From CAZMFZ01 sp964565665 (lineage in GTDB: Bacteria; Bacteroidota; Bacteroidia; Cytophagales; UBA9547), in NCBI GenBank assembly GCA_964565665.1, contig CAZMFZ010000036.1, forward strand, positions 1 through 28,035: a stretch of DNA of 28,035 nt, read 5' to 3'. Position 1 is the first letter of the stretch; every line of letters begins with the position of its first letter. The notes under the pieces are model-generated. The model worked only from the letters and a program-made list of their open reading frames with translations, was not told the DNA's origin and did no database searches. The position numbers were made by a program, and so were the translations under genes. Positions 1 to 8,168 of this stretch are shown in pieces.

Positions 1-322
1 CTTCAGAATGTGTTCTAAAAATTTATAATTAATATGCGTGATTACATTTGGTCTGATAGTAGGCATTTCAATTACCATATATTATAATAGCTCTTTCGAT
101 AATTAGAACTAGACAATGGAAGCTCAGAACCAAATATTTTTTGGATTTCGGAAAAAATGTCCTCAATTGATGAATAATAATTGTGGATTTGAAATGCCAA
201 AGAATCTGTATTAGCAACATCAATCGGAGATATGAGCGTTAACCTCCCAAAAATATTTTCATTGTTTTATTTTGATTTTTAATATATCCAATCAAAAATG
301 CTATTTAAGTTTTGTTCATCAT
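1..322 (-). pseudogene. HEPN-domain (HepT-like) toxin remnant, runs off the window
   Basis: Read on the minus strand just after the nucleotidyltransferase remnant, one frame gives NLNSIFDWIY, two in-frame TAA codons, then a long piece with LAFQIHNYYSSIEDIFSEI. Another stop follows YYNIW. The next piece, in a shifted frame, contains MPTIRPNVITHINYKFLEHI and reaches the window edge. The order 'Y(S/N)..IE.IF' then 'iRP.v......y..L' is that of HepT-like HEPN proteins, RNases or their relatives that pair with MNT nucleotidyltransferases. The RNase motif (R-x4-6-H) would lie beyond base 1, so activity cannot be judged. With at least two stops and one frameshift no functional protein is expected. 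The start is unclear: the ATGATG overlapping the end of the partner gene runs into a stop after five codons. Family assignment is by pattern recognition only. Confidence 0.6.
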
Positions 323-629
323 TTAATCTTAATTCCTTCTGAGATAATTTGTTGTTTAAAGTTGCATTTTTCAAATTCTAGTAAATCTGTTTTATGATTC
401 AAAACGTTCTCAATATCATTCCATATCCTAAAATAGTTTGAATGATTTTCTAGACCTTCGATAGCAATATCTATATCAGAGTAGGTATCGAACATGTTTT
501 CCCTTGTGATAGAACCAAATATGTACAGAGATTGCACAGGAGATATACCTTATTTTTTTCTAATATTGTAATGAATGAATGAAGGTTTTGCTTTCTATTT
601 TGTTCTTTTTCTACCGCCTTTTTCTTCAT
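319..629 (-). pseudogene. MNT-type minimal nucleotidyltransferase (antitoxin-like), frameshifted
   Basis: The last 72 codons (from a GTG at 537) contain SLYIFGSITREN then YSDIDIAIEG. This is the GSxxR...SDxDI signature of minimal nucleotidyltransferases such as MntA, which neutralise HEPN toxins by AMPylation. The normal N-terminal helix is missing from that frame but is found upstream in another frame: an ATG at 629 gives MKKKAVEKEQNRKQ and then SFITILEKNKVYL before the frame is lost near base 540. The 311-base span is not a multiple of three. The simplest reading is one small deletion joining '..ILEKNK' to 'VQSLYIFGS'. The second Asp pair (SDIDIA) is intact. It lies directly upstream of the HEPN remnant, as in functional MNT-HEPN pairs. 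A sequencing error is the alternative to real decay. Confidence 0.65.
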
Positions 630-701
630 TATGGCTTCCCATCCCGAAAAATCAAATCTATTTTTACTTTTTCCAATTTAAAAGGAGATTAAGATATTCG
701 G

Positions 702-730
702 CAAATTTACATATATCATATGAATTCAAA
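702..730 (-). promoter_or_regulatory. Bacteroidota-type promoter for the MNT/HEPN remnants
   Basis: On the minus strand TTTG (730-727), 17 bases, then TAAATTTG (709-702) match the Bacteroidota sigma-A consensus TTTG / TAnnTTTG exactly. Transcription would start near base 695, about 65 bases before the ATG at 629. The rest of 630-827 shows no gene. Confidence 0.6.
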
Positions 731-827
731 AAGTTGTTTGAAATCAACGCAATTGCTAAATAACAATATTCTGATTGAGAGATGAATGAGAGAGAAAATG
801 TTGAGATTGATGGCAACAATGAGTATC

Positions 828-1970
828 CTATTTTCCAAATACCTTGTTCAATACAGAAATAGTATAGTCCATTTCCTCTAAAGTATTTAATCTACTAAAT
901 GAAAATCGCACAGCCGGGCGTTCATCTTCAGGGCCATATAAAGCATTGAGTACATGAGAGCCTATATTTGTGCCACTTGTGCAAGCACTGCCACCTGAAA
1001 CCGATATTTTATTTATATCGAGGTTGAAAAGCAACATTTCTGCAATTTCAGTTTTGGGAAATAGTACACTCAAAACCGTATAAAGGCTCTTGTCTAATTC
1101 TGCTGAAAGCCCATTAAAACTAACTTCAGGAATATTTTGTACCAATTTTTCTATTAGGGTTTTCTTTAGTGTAAGGATATGTTTTCTATCAGCATCCATG
1201 CGTTCGTATGCCAATTCCAACGCTTTTGACATCCCCATAATTCCAGCAATATTTTCTGTGCCACCCCGCATATTGCGTTCTTGGGCACCTCCGTGAATGT
1301 ATGGTGCAATTTTCTTCCCTTCACCTATAAAGAGCAAGCCGATGCCTTTGGGGCCGTGAAATTTATGTGCTGCACCAGCCATAAAATCTAACTCTAGCGA
1401 TTTTAGATCGTGGGTGTAATGGCCTAGAGTTTGCACCGTATCGCTATGAAAAACAGCATTGAACTTTTGGCAAAGATCGCAAATAGCCTCAATATCAAGG
1501 AGATTGCCAATTTCGTTGTTGCCGTGCATAAGCGAGACTAAGCTATTGGGATATTTCTGAAGTAGCATTTCCAGCTCTTTCATTTCAAAAACACCTTTGT
1601 CATTTAAACTTAAAAAATGTAGTTCTATTTCACCTGATTTTTCTAAGTATTGCAAAGTGTGTAATACGGCATGGTGCTCGATAGTGGTAGAAATGGCATG
1701 TTTTATACCTAGATTTTTAATAGCTCCAACAATAACCGTATTATCAGCCTCAGTGCCACCTGAAGTGAAAAAAATTTGTGAAGGACTGGTATTCAATATG
1801 TTAGCAATGGTTTTGCGGGCTTTCTCAATGGCAGAACGAGCCTCTCTGCCATGCGAATGAATGGAAGAAGGATTGCCCCAAAAGCCGGTTAAGTAAGGCA
1901 TCATAGCCTCTACCACCAATGGATCGATAGGTGTGGTAGAGGCATTGTCGAGAAATACACGTTTTTGCAT
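828..1970 (-). CDS. Cysteine desulfurase (IscS/NifS-like, class V aminotransferase)
   Basis: A 380-residue PLP enzyme that takes sulfur from L-cysteine as a persulfide and passes it to Fe-S cluster assembly or tRNA thiolation. It starts LDNASTTPIDP, as cysteine desulfurases do. It has the cofactor loop TSGGTEADN (about 69-77), TTIEHHAVL with the PLP-stacking His (about 99), SDTVQTLG with the PLP-binding Asp, and AAHKFHGPKG with the Schiff-base Lys 203. The persulfide Cys 330 lies in GGSACTSG. The loop around this Cys is of the group I (IscS/NifS) type, not the SufS type. It sits 27 bases after the Ldh-family gene on the same strand, so the two are probably co-transcribed. No iscU, iscA or regulator is adjacent, so whether it serves Fe-S assembly or tRNA modification is open. 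Confidence 0.93.
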   Translation of the reverse strand: MQKRVFLDNASTTPIDPLVVEAMMPYLTGFWGNPSSIHSHGREARSAIEKARKTIANILNTSPSQIFFTSGGTEADNTVIVGAIKNLGIKHAISTTIEHHAVLHTLQYLEKSGEIELHFLSLNDKGVFEMKELEMLLQKYPNSLVSLMHGNNEIGNLLDIEAICDLCQKFNAVFHSDTVQTLGHYTHDLKSLELDFMAGAAHKFHGPKGIGLLFIGEGKKIAPYIHGGAQERNMRGGTENIAGIMGMSKALELAYERMDADRKHILTLKKTLIEKLVQNIPEVSFNGLSAELDKSLYTVLSVLFPKTEIAEMLLFNLDINKISVSGGSACTSGTNIGSHVLNALYGPEDERPAVRFSFSRLNTLEEMDYTISVLNKVFGK

Positions 1971-1997
1971 GTTGCTGTGATGAGAAACAAATCTATA

Positions 1998-3062
1998 TTA
2001 AAAAGCTACACCCATTTTCTCTGCCAAATCCTTTAGCTCTTTTTCTACGGGAGGCAATAAATATATGCCTTCTACTGATCTTTTTTCCGACTCTGCTCTT
2101 TCATAGTCGCCTGGAATCTGTACTTTTTCGCCTTCTATCGCTTTGGCATTTCTGAAAGTCGTAATCCAATTGTCCATGTGGGTTTTAAATTCATCAGCAG
2201 GGCGAAAACCATCTATTCGCATGGCACCAAAAAAATGTCCAATGCCCTCACCTACAGGGTTTTCTGGCAAGGGCAGAAAGCTCACAAATGGAGGCACCCA
2301 AGGCCCGTAATTTGCACCCGAAAGCACGGCTGAGAAAATATCGACCCAAGCACCAAGGCAATAGCCTTTGTGGCTACCATGGTCTCTATCGCCACCCAAA
2401 GGCAGCAATGATCCACCACTTTTCAACTCATTGGCGTTGGTAGATTCGTTGCCCAGTTTGTCTTGTACCCAGCCTGAGGGAGCTTCTATATTTTTGCGTT
2501 GCAATATTTCTAATTTGCCGTTGGCGGCAGTGGTAGTGGCAAAATCGGCTACAAAAGGTGGTTGCTTATTTGCTGGAATGGCTACTGCAATTGGGTTTGT
2601 ACCCAATAACCTTTCTAAGGAAAAAGTAGGAGCAACCAAAGGGCTTGCATTGGTCATGGAAATACCTATCATATCATGCTCCAAAGCCATCATGGCATGG
2701 TAGCCTGCTATGCCAAAGTGATTGGAATTTTTCACCGCCACCCAGCCGCTGCCTACATTTTTGGCTTTTTCAATGGCTACTTTCATGGCTTGTGGAGCTA
2801 CTACTAGGCCCAGCCCAGCATCACCATCTACCACTGCTGTGCTTGGTGTTTCATGCACTACTTTTACATTGGGCATTGCATTGATACGGCTCGTTTCCCA
2901 AAGCCTTACATAGCCCGAAAGCCTTGCAACTCCGTGAGAATCAACGCCTCGCACATCGGCTGATAGTAAAACTTCCGCAGCTAGTTGTGCGTCTTTTTCC
3001 GGACAGCCCATTTTTATAAATACCTTTTCTGCAAATTCTCTTAGCTTTGTGTACGAATACAT
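1998..3062 (-). CDS. Ldh-family NAD(P)-dependent oxidoreductase (malate/L-lactate dehydrogenase type)
   Basis: 354 residues, the usual length for the Ldh_2/MDG family, which is unrelated to classical lactate dehydrogenase. These enzymes reduce 2-oxoacids or oxidise the matching 2-hydroxyacids with NAD(P). Signature stretches seen are VRGVDSHGVARL (about 38-48), SNHFGIAGYHAM (about 113-124, with the catalytic His), LLGTNPIAVAIP, VADFATT and GSHKGYCLG (about 229-237). The start ATG at 3062 gives the typical N-terminus (YTKLREFAEKVF). It is the first gene of a probable two-gene unit with the cysteine desulfurase. The substrate (malate, lactate, ureidoglycolate or another) cannot be told from sequence. 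A 65-base divergent gap separates it from the flippase-like gene, and I see no full promoter consensus there. Confidence 0.9.
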   Translation of the reverse strand: MYSYTKLREFAEKVFIKMGCPEKDAQLAAEVLLSADVRGVDSHGVARLSGYVRLWETSRINAMPNVKVVHETPSTAVVDGDAGLGLVVAPQAMKVAIEKAKNVGSGWVAVKNSNHFGIAGYHAMMALEHDMIGISMTNASPLVAPTFSLERLLGTNPIAVAIPANKQPPFVADFATTTAANGKLEILQRKNIEAPSGWVQDKLGNESTNANELKSGGSLLPLGGDRDHGSHKGYCLGAWVDIFSAVLSGANYGPWVPPFVSFLPLPENPVGEGIGHFFGAMRIDGFRPADEFKTHMDNWITTFRNAKAIEGEKVQIPGDYERAESEKRSVEGIYLLPPVEKELKDLAEKMGVAF

Positions 3063-3127
3063 GGTAAAAGTTTTGAATTTTATAATTTGAATTCTTGATG
3101 CTTACATCGCTTTAATAAAATAATCAA

Positions 3128-4165
3128 ATGCAAATCAATACCAAAACTAAACCTTTTCAAATCGGAGTTAATATTTTATTGCTAGTCTTGGGCATTTTCC
3201 TGCTCTATTTGGCCTTTCGCAATCAAAATTTTGCAGAAATATGGATTGCCATTCAAAATGCAAATTTATGGATGATAGTACCGGTGCTTATTGCCTCAAT
3301 TATTGGTTTGGTATTTAGGGCATTGCGTTGGCAAATATTGCTGAAGCCTTTGGGCTATTCTCCCAGCTTTATGAATGCTTTTTCTGCCCTTATGGTTGGG
3401 TATGCGGTAAATTATGCAGTGCCCAGAGTAGGTGAAATTACCCGTTGTGTAGCCCTCGGGAAGAAGGAAAAAGCACCTGCCACTTCGCTATTTGGCACTG
3501 TAATGGCCGAGCGTTTGACAGATTTGCTAGTGTTGGTTTTAATATTGGCACTCACATTTTTTGTAAACTATGATTCTATTCAAACATTTTTTTCGGATAA
3601 TATATTCGGACCTATAGCCCATGTGATTCAAGATAAATTTTTCAAGAATGAGAAAATGACAGCCATTACACTTGGAGTATTGGCTCTTATTGCCTATTTA
3701 ATATATTATTTCCTCAATAAATCTTCTAAAAACGAAGCTTCCAATGCCTCTGATATTGATAAAATGGTAGATGAAACTTGGACAGGATTAACAGCATTTA
3801 CTCAAATCAATAACTGGACACTTTTTATAGTGTATACAATTATAATATGGGGCATGAATTTCCTTACTTCTTATTTATGGCTGCTCTCGTTTAGCGAAAC
3901 GGCCAATTTTCCCATTGCGGCTGGCATCACAATTTATACCATTAGCACTGTGGCAAGGTCTGTGCCTATTCAAGGAGGGGCGATGGGTGCTTACCATTAC
4001 TTGGTAACAGCAGGATTGGCCATTTTCGGAATTGGGGCAGTAGTCGGCAATGCGTATGCCATTTTAAATCATGGCAGCCAAATGGTGTTGCAGCTTTCGC
4101 TTGGGGCTATATGCGGGCTTTATTTATTGTTTTCGAAGAATAAAGAGGAGGAAATTAGTAACTGA
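3128..4165 (+). CDS. Flippase-like integral membrane protein (LPG synthase TM-domain family, PF03706/UPF0104 type)
   Basis: 345 residues with about eight hydrophobic helices (near 12-28, 46-64, 76-95, 129-147, 178-197, 232-258, 266-300 and 308-334). It matches the stand-alone membrane domain related to the flippase part of MprF and to AglD. The family marks are FRALRWQILL after helix 2, VPRVGEITR in the third hydrophobic region, and a late glycine-rich PIQGGAMGAYH. No soluble synthase domain is attached, so a lipid or lipid-linked-sugar flippase or transporter role is more likely than lipid aminoacylation. That is inference from the family. It ends with TGA, so UGA is a real stop codon in this genome. 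Confidence 0.85.
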   Translation: MQINTKTKPFQIGVNILLLVLGIFLLYLAFRNQNFAEIWIAIQNANLWMIVPVLIASIIGLVFRALRWQILLKPLGYSPSFMNAFSALMVGYAVNYAVPRVGEITRCVALGKKEKAPATSLFGTVMAERLTDLLVLVLILALTFFVNYDSIQTFFSDNIFGPIAHVIQDKFFKNEKMTAITLGVLALIAYLIYYFLNKSSKNEASNASDIDKMVDETWTGLTAFTQINNWTLFIVYTIIIWGMNFLTSYLWLLSFSETANFPIAAGITIYTISTVARSVPIQGGAMGAYHYLVTAGLAIFGIGAVVGNAYAILNHGSQMVLQLSLGAICGLYLLFSKNKEEEISN

Positions 4166-4194
4166 AAATATAGAGTTCATTAAACTAAAATGGG

Positions 4195-4430
4195 ATGAGC
4201 GTTTTAGCTATCAATAAATCTACCATAGCTTCTGATGTTTGGTTCGATGCCCTTAAAATGTTTGTAAGGCTTGATGACGGTAAGCAAATTCCATTCCACT
4301 CAATTGGCTGCCTACTTTAAGGGATGCTACAGATGAGCAAGGCAATAATTGGCGTTTCATTGGGGGTGGAGATGGAATTCATTGGGAAGAGACAGACGAA
4401 GATGTATGGGTAGAAGGTTTGGTTAAGTGA
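4195..4430 (+). pseudogene. DUF2442-domain protein, single-base frameshift
   Basis: An ATG at 4195 opens MSVLAINKSTIASDVWFDAL and continues through FVRLDDGKQIPFHS. It then stops at TAA (4318) unless the frame changes. From about 4302 another frame reads NWLPTLRDATDEQ, then GIHWEETDEDVWVEGLVK and TGA. Joined, these give the whole ~78-residue DUF2442 pattern (DGr.i..P..W.P.L..At.eq......g.giHW..iDEDi.ve.l). The 236-base span is one base short of a whole number of codons. DUF2442 proteins are small, of unknown role, and often sit beside DUF4160 proteins in toxin-antitoxin-like pairs. No such partner is next to this one. Either a one-base deletion inactivated it or the assembly has lost a base. 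Confidence 0.75.
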
Positions 4431-4456
4431 ATTTTTGCTTAAAAATTTACTACCAT

Positions 4457-5896
4457 TTACCGCTTCAAAATAATAGCCAAAGTAAGCACAAACATCACCA
4501 GCAGAAAGCCATTGGCAATCCATTTGATGTATTCATCTTTTTGCGGGTTAATGAAATTGTTGTTATAATTTTCAAGTATCTCCCCAAAATCATTGAAATC
4601 AGTAGCGCCCACAGCTAAATTTTTGCTACTTTCTCCTGTTACATTTAGTGTTAATCTTGGCTTCAAAGTATCGTATCTGCTGGTTTTGGTATTGAAATAT
4701 ACCCAATACAAAAGTTGATTTAGTTTGTAATTGCCTGGTTCTTTGGGAATAAGGAAATAGTTGAAATTCTTTGATCCCGTTACTGCCAATCCGCTTCTGT
4801 TAATATCTTGATAAATATTGGGTGGATAAATATCAAAATTGGTACTTTCATATTGCTGCGGATTTTTAATAGACGAAATATTGCCCTCTCCCACAATTTT
4901 AAAATTGTAATTGATACTTTTCCCCGTAATCAGCTTGCGGTCTTTCACATTTTCTTCCAGCGAAAACTCTCCTACCGATACATTGTCGCGAAGGGGATGT
5001 GGTGGCAAATCTTTCACATAAATTGTTTTAGATTTAGATACAAAATCTTTGAACGATTGCTTTTCGTTATTAAATCCGAAAAACGATTGCACTTTTGCCA
5101 CTTTAAATTTTATCATCTTCAACGGCAATTCTGGAAACACAATAGGCTGCTTATTGAGTGGATACAGAGTAGCACGGTACAATTTGTATTCTGTATATTT
5201 TTTCCCTTCAATGGTTACTTCCATAGGCTGTATCTCTTCTATTCCAAAATTTTCCTCCCAGCAATTGGCGGGTTTTATTTTCTTTAAAAGGCTTTGCATT
5301 TGAGTTCCCAAATCGTAAAACTGCATTTTAGCTTTATTGCTTTGAGCCACGTAAAATGCCAAAGTAATAGTGAAACCCTCGCCCACATATACTTTGTCTT
5401 TGGTGCTGGTAAGGGCAAAAAAAGCTTCATCTTTCACATCTACATATTCTTTGGCACTACCACCCCTACCAAAAAAATCTGCAAACGGATCTTGCCCTTG
5501 GGCATCGTATTCTTCTTGTTGCTTGGGGGCAGCTACGGTAATAGTAGTAGCTGGAACTTGCACTTTTTTGCCATTTATTTCCATAGCAAAGTTTGGCAAT
5601 TTGAATTTCCCCTGCTTGGTAGGGGCATAATTTTGCACAATACTTTGCGAGAAAGTAATCTGACCATTTACAATATTGGTAGACGATTGTGAGGAAACAC
5701 CGCGTTTTTGAAAGCCTGGTATATCTGGAAAATTAGAATAGTTTTTAAGTTGCTCGTTTTGCAGGGTGATAGTGATGGTAAAATATTCGTTTTGAGCAAT
5801 ATTAGTGTTGCCTAATTTTACTTGCAGCTCTTGGGTATAAGCAGAAATAAAACCGATAAATGCTAGAAAAAGAAAAATGATGCGTTTGGAAGCCAT
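4457..5896 (-). CDS. BatD-like protein
   Basis: 479 residues from the ATG at 5896. An upstream start at 5929 would put 11 extra residues before the signal peptide, so I prefer 5896. The signal peptide is about residues 1-22 (KRIIFLFLAFIGFISAYTQ). Beta-rich repeats follow, including FTITITLQNEQLKNYSNFPD and later GKSINYNFKIVGEGN, typical of BatD ('oxygen tolerance', PF13584). One transmembrane helix sits at the very C-terminus (WIANGFLLVMFVLTLAIIL). BatD works in the periplasm with the membrane-bound VWA proteins BatA and BatB, but none of these is nearby. The protein ends two residues after the helix, whereas many homologues carry a cytoplasmic tail, so the C-terminus may be shortened. Confidence 0.8.
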   Translation of the reverse strand: MASKRIIFLFLAFIGFISAYTQELQVKLGNTNIAQNEYFTITITLQNEQLKNYSNFPDIPGFQKRGVSSQSSTNIVNGQITFSQSIVQNYAPTKQGKFKLPNFAMEINGKKVQVPATTITVAAPKQQEEYDAQGQDPFADFFGRGGSAKEYVDVKDEAFFALTSTKDKVYVGEGFTITLAFYVAQSNKAKMQFYDLGTQMQSLLKKIKPANCWEENFGIEEIQPMEVTIEGKKYTEYKLYRATLYPLNKQPIVFPELPLKMIKFKVAKVQSFFGFNNEKQSFKDFVSKSKTIYVKDLPPHPLRDNVSVGEFSLEENVKDRKLITGKSINYNFKIVGEGNISSIKNPQQYESTNFDIYPPNIYQDINRSGLAVTGSKNFNYFLIPKEPGNYKLNQLLYWVYFNTKTSRYDTLKPRLTLNVTGESSKNLAVGATDFNDFGEILENYNNNFINPQKDEYIKWIANGFLLVMFVLTLAIILKR

Positions 5897-6066
5897 GTAA
5901 TTAGAAAATATTTCACGAAATTTTACCACGAAATTATGAAATCGAATGCAAGGAACGAATCAAAATATCATGTATTGTAGTTTTTAGCTAAAAATCATTT
6001 TAAATTGCCTGTTAAAGATCCTTTAAAAATTTTGATTCTATAAAATTGCCTAAACTGTAGACACCA

Positions 6067-7980
6067 ATGTATAAATCGCACAAAGTAACCTTTGCCCAAA
6101 GATTAAGATACAACTTTGACAATATTATCGGCCTAGGCACACCTGCTATGATTGGGCTATTATTTGCTGTATTTTTAATTGTGGCCTTGCTAACAGCGGC
6201 TATTATTCTAGTGTCAGGAATAAAAGAAATAGAAGGGCATAGTGTAGATATTTTTGAAGCCTATTGGTCGAGCCTTATGCACGTTATCGATCAAGGCACG
6301 ATTACCGGAGACGACAGCTGGCAAATTAGGCTCATAATGCTATGCACTACTTTTATAGGTATATTCTTAGTGAGTTCATTGGTTTCTATTCTTAACACGG
6401 GGTTTTCTGCCAAAATAGAAGAGTTGAAAAAAGGACGTTCATTAGTGTTAGAAGAAGGGCACACGGTGATACTAGGTTGGTCTAATAAAGTATTTTCAAT
6501 TGTTTCAGAATTAGTAATTGCCAATGCCAACCAACCCCGTTCTTGTATTGTAATTCTTTCAGACAAGGAAATTGACCATATAAAAGACGAATTATCTGCC
6601 AAAGTTGGCAATACCGGCAAGACAAAAGTAATACTCCGACATGGCAATGCTCGCGATGCCAATGACATTCGAATTACCAATCTCAATACGGCAAAAGCCA
6701 TTATTATTTTATCGCCTGAAGAACATAAATCAGATGCGTATGTGATAAAAACAATCATGGCGATTGTAAATAACCCCAATCGTAAAATTGGCAAATACAA
6801 TATTATTGCCGAAATAAAAGACGAAACTAATCGTGTAATTACCAAGATTGTGGGCAAAGACGAAGTTACGGTGGTGGTATCGAACGATATTATTTCAAAA
6901 ATTACAGTGCAAACCAGCAGGCAATCGGGCTTGAGCTTGATTTACAACGATTTGATTGACTACGCCAATGTAGAAATTTATATTCTGCCTGTAAAAAATA
7001 GTGCAGGGTACTCTTTCAGAGAATTGTATTTTGCTTTTGAAGACACTATAATTATAGGAATTAGGAAAAAAGACGGGCGTATAATGTTGAGTCCGCCACT
7101 TGATGAAATAATAGGTGTAGATGATAAACTGGTATTAATTGCCGAAGATGATTTGGAATTGGAATTTACCAAAAATCTAAAGTACACTCCAAAACCTGTT
7201 GCCAAAGAGCTAGTTGCTAAAGATTCTACAGCAAAGGGTGTTCAAAAAACATTAATTTTGGGCTGGAATAGGAATTCAAAGATCATCATAAAAGAACTTG
7301 ATAGTTATGTGTTGCCTGGTTCAGAGGTATTTGTATTGGCTGAATCCGAAGGCATTGAAGCCCAAATTGAAGATTTGAGCGATAAAGTGACACAGCAAAC
7401 TATCAAATTTAAACGTGGCGATATAAATGACAGAAATACGCTAAACGCACTGGACCTCGAATACTACAACTATATTATAATAGTGAGCTATTCTGATATG
7501 TATGGAATGCAGGAAGCCGATGCCATTACCCTGATTACGCTTATGCACATTCGTGATATTGGCGATAAAATCAGCAAGCGATTTAATATTGTAAGCGAAA
7601 TATTAGATATAAAAAACAGGGCATTAGCCGATTTGTCGAAGGCAGATGATTTTATTATTTCCGATCAGATAATATCGCTTGTACTAGCCCAACTTTCTGA
7701 AAACAAAGAATTGAGCTATATTTTTGAAGAATTATTTGATGCGGAAGGCTTTGAAGTGTATCTGAAGCCTGCAACTAGTTATGCGTTTCCAGGTAAAGAA
7801 ACCAATTTTTATCAAGTGTCGGAAGTCGCATTGCTAAAGCGTGAAATTCCAATCGGGTACCGGATAGCAGCTGATGCCTATAATCCAAATAAACAATATG
7901 GTATCACGCTTAACCCTACAAAATCAGATACAATTTTATTCGATGCAGAAGATAAAATAATAGTGATTGCTGAAGATTAA
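6067..7980 (+). CDS. CASTOR/POLLUX-type ion channel with tandem RCK domains
   Basis: 637 residues. Two membrane helices (about 27-51 and 88-109) flank a pore-loop-like segment HVIDQGTITGDD (about 72-83). GHTVILGWSNK (about 131-141) then opens the first Rossmann-like RCK region, and TLILGWNRNSK (about 395-405) opens a second. This matches the CASTOR/POLLUX/DMI1 family (PF06241), known from plant nuclear Ca2+/K+ signalling and present in some bacteria. The pore lacks the canonical K+ filter TVGYG, so selectivity is unknown. The RCK repeats suggest gating by a nucleotide, ion or other ligand. It is transcribed alone, divergent from batD, and ends in a perfect inverted repeat. A TrkA-like transport subunit is the alternative, but the attached membrane helices argue against it. 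Confidence 0.85.
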   Translation: MYKSHKVTFAQRLRYNFDNIIGLGTPAMIGLLFAVFLIVALLTAAIILVSGIKEIEGHSVDIFEAYWSSLMHVIDQGTITGDDSWQIRLIMLCTTFIGIFLVSSLVSILNTGFSAKIEELKKGRSLVLEEGHTVILGWSNKVFSIVSELVIANANQPRSCIVILSDKEIDHIKDELSAKVGNTGKTKVILRHGNARDANDIRITNLNTAKAIIILSPEEHKSDAYVIKTIMAIVNNPNRKIGKYNIIAEIKDETNRVITKIVGKDEVTVVVSNDIISKITVQTSRQSGLSLIYNDLIDYANVEIYILPVKNSAGYSFRELYFAFEDTIIIGIRKKDGRIMLSPPLDEIIGVDDKLVLIAEDDLELEFTKNLKYTPKPVAKELVAKDSTAKGVQKTLILGWNRNSKIIIKELDSYVLPGSEVFVLAESEGIEAQIEDLSDKVTQQTIKFKRGDINDRNTLNALDLEYYNYIIIVSYSDMYGMQEADAITLITLMHIRDIGDKISKRFNIVSEILDIKNRALADLSKADDFIISDQIISLVLAQLSENKELSYIFEELFDAEGFEVYLKPATSYAFPGKETNFYQVSEVALLKREIPIGYRIAADAYNPNKQYGITLNPTKSDTILFDAEDKIIVIAED

Positions 7981-7981
7981 G

Positions 7982-8032
7982 GAATGTATTGCAAAATTCG
8001 CAATAAAGAATTCTGAATTTTGCAATACATTC
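7982..8032. terminator. Perfect 18-bp inverted repeat, bidirectional terminator
   Basis: The 18 bases at 7982-7999 (GAATGTATTGCAAAATTC) are exactly complementary to 8015-8032, with a 15-base loop. It starts two bases after the channel gene and lies before the convergent odhB gene, so it probably ends transcription from both sides. There is no strong T-run. The remaining 136 bases up to odhB show no gene. Confidence 0.7.
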
Positions 8033-8168
8033 TATTTTGTGAAAAAATGGAATGCATGAATACAGTTGGCATTACCTTACTAACAACCTCTTTTTCAAAC
8101 GTATACACCAAACCTAAGTTTAGATAACATCCTATAAGATTGAATTTCTAGTCGGGTTTTGCGAACTT

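Noticed and set aside
575..763. 62-codon plus-strand frame
   Set aside because: It is antisense to the N-terminal part of the MNT remnant and its promoter, and has no recognisable features.
4808..5692. Long plus-strand frames (159 and 132 codons)
   Set aside because: They lie antisense inside batD, whose minus-strand frame has clear domain signatures.
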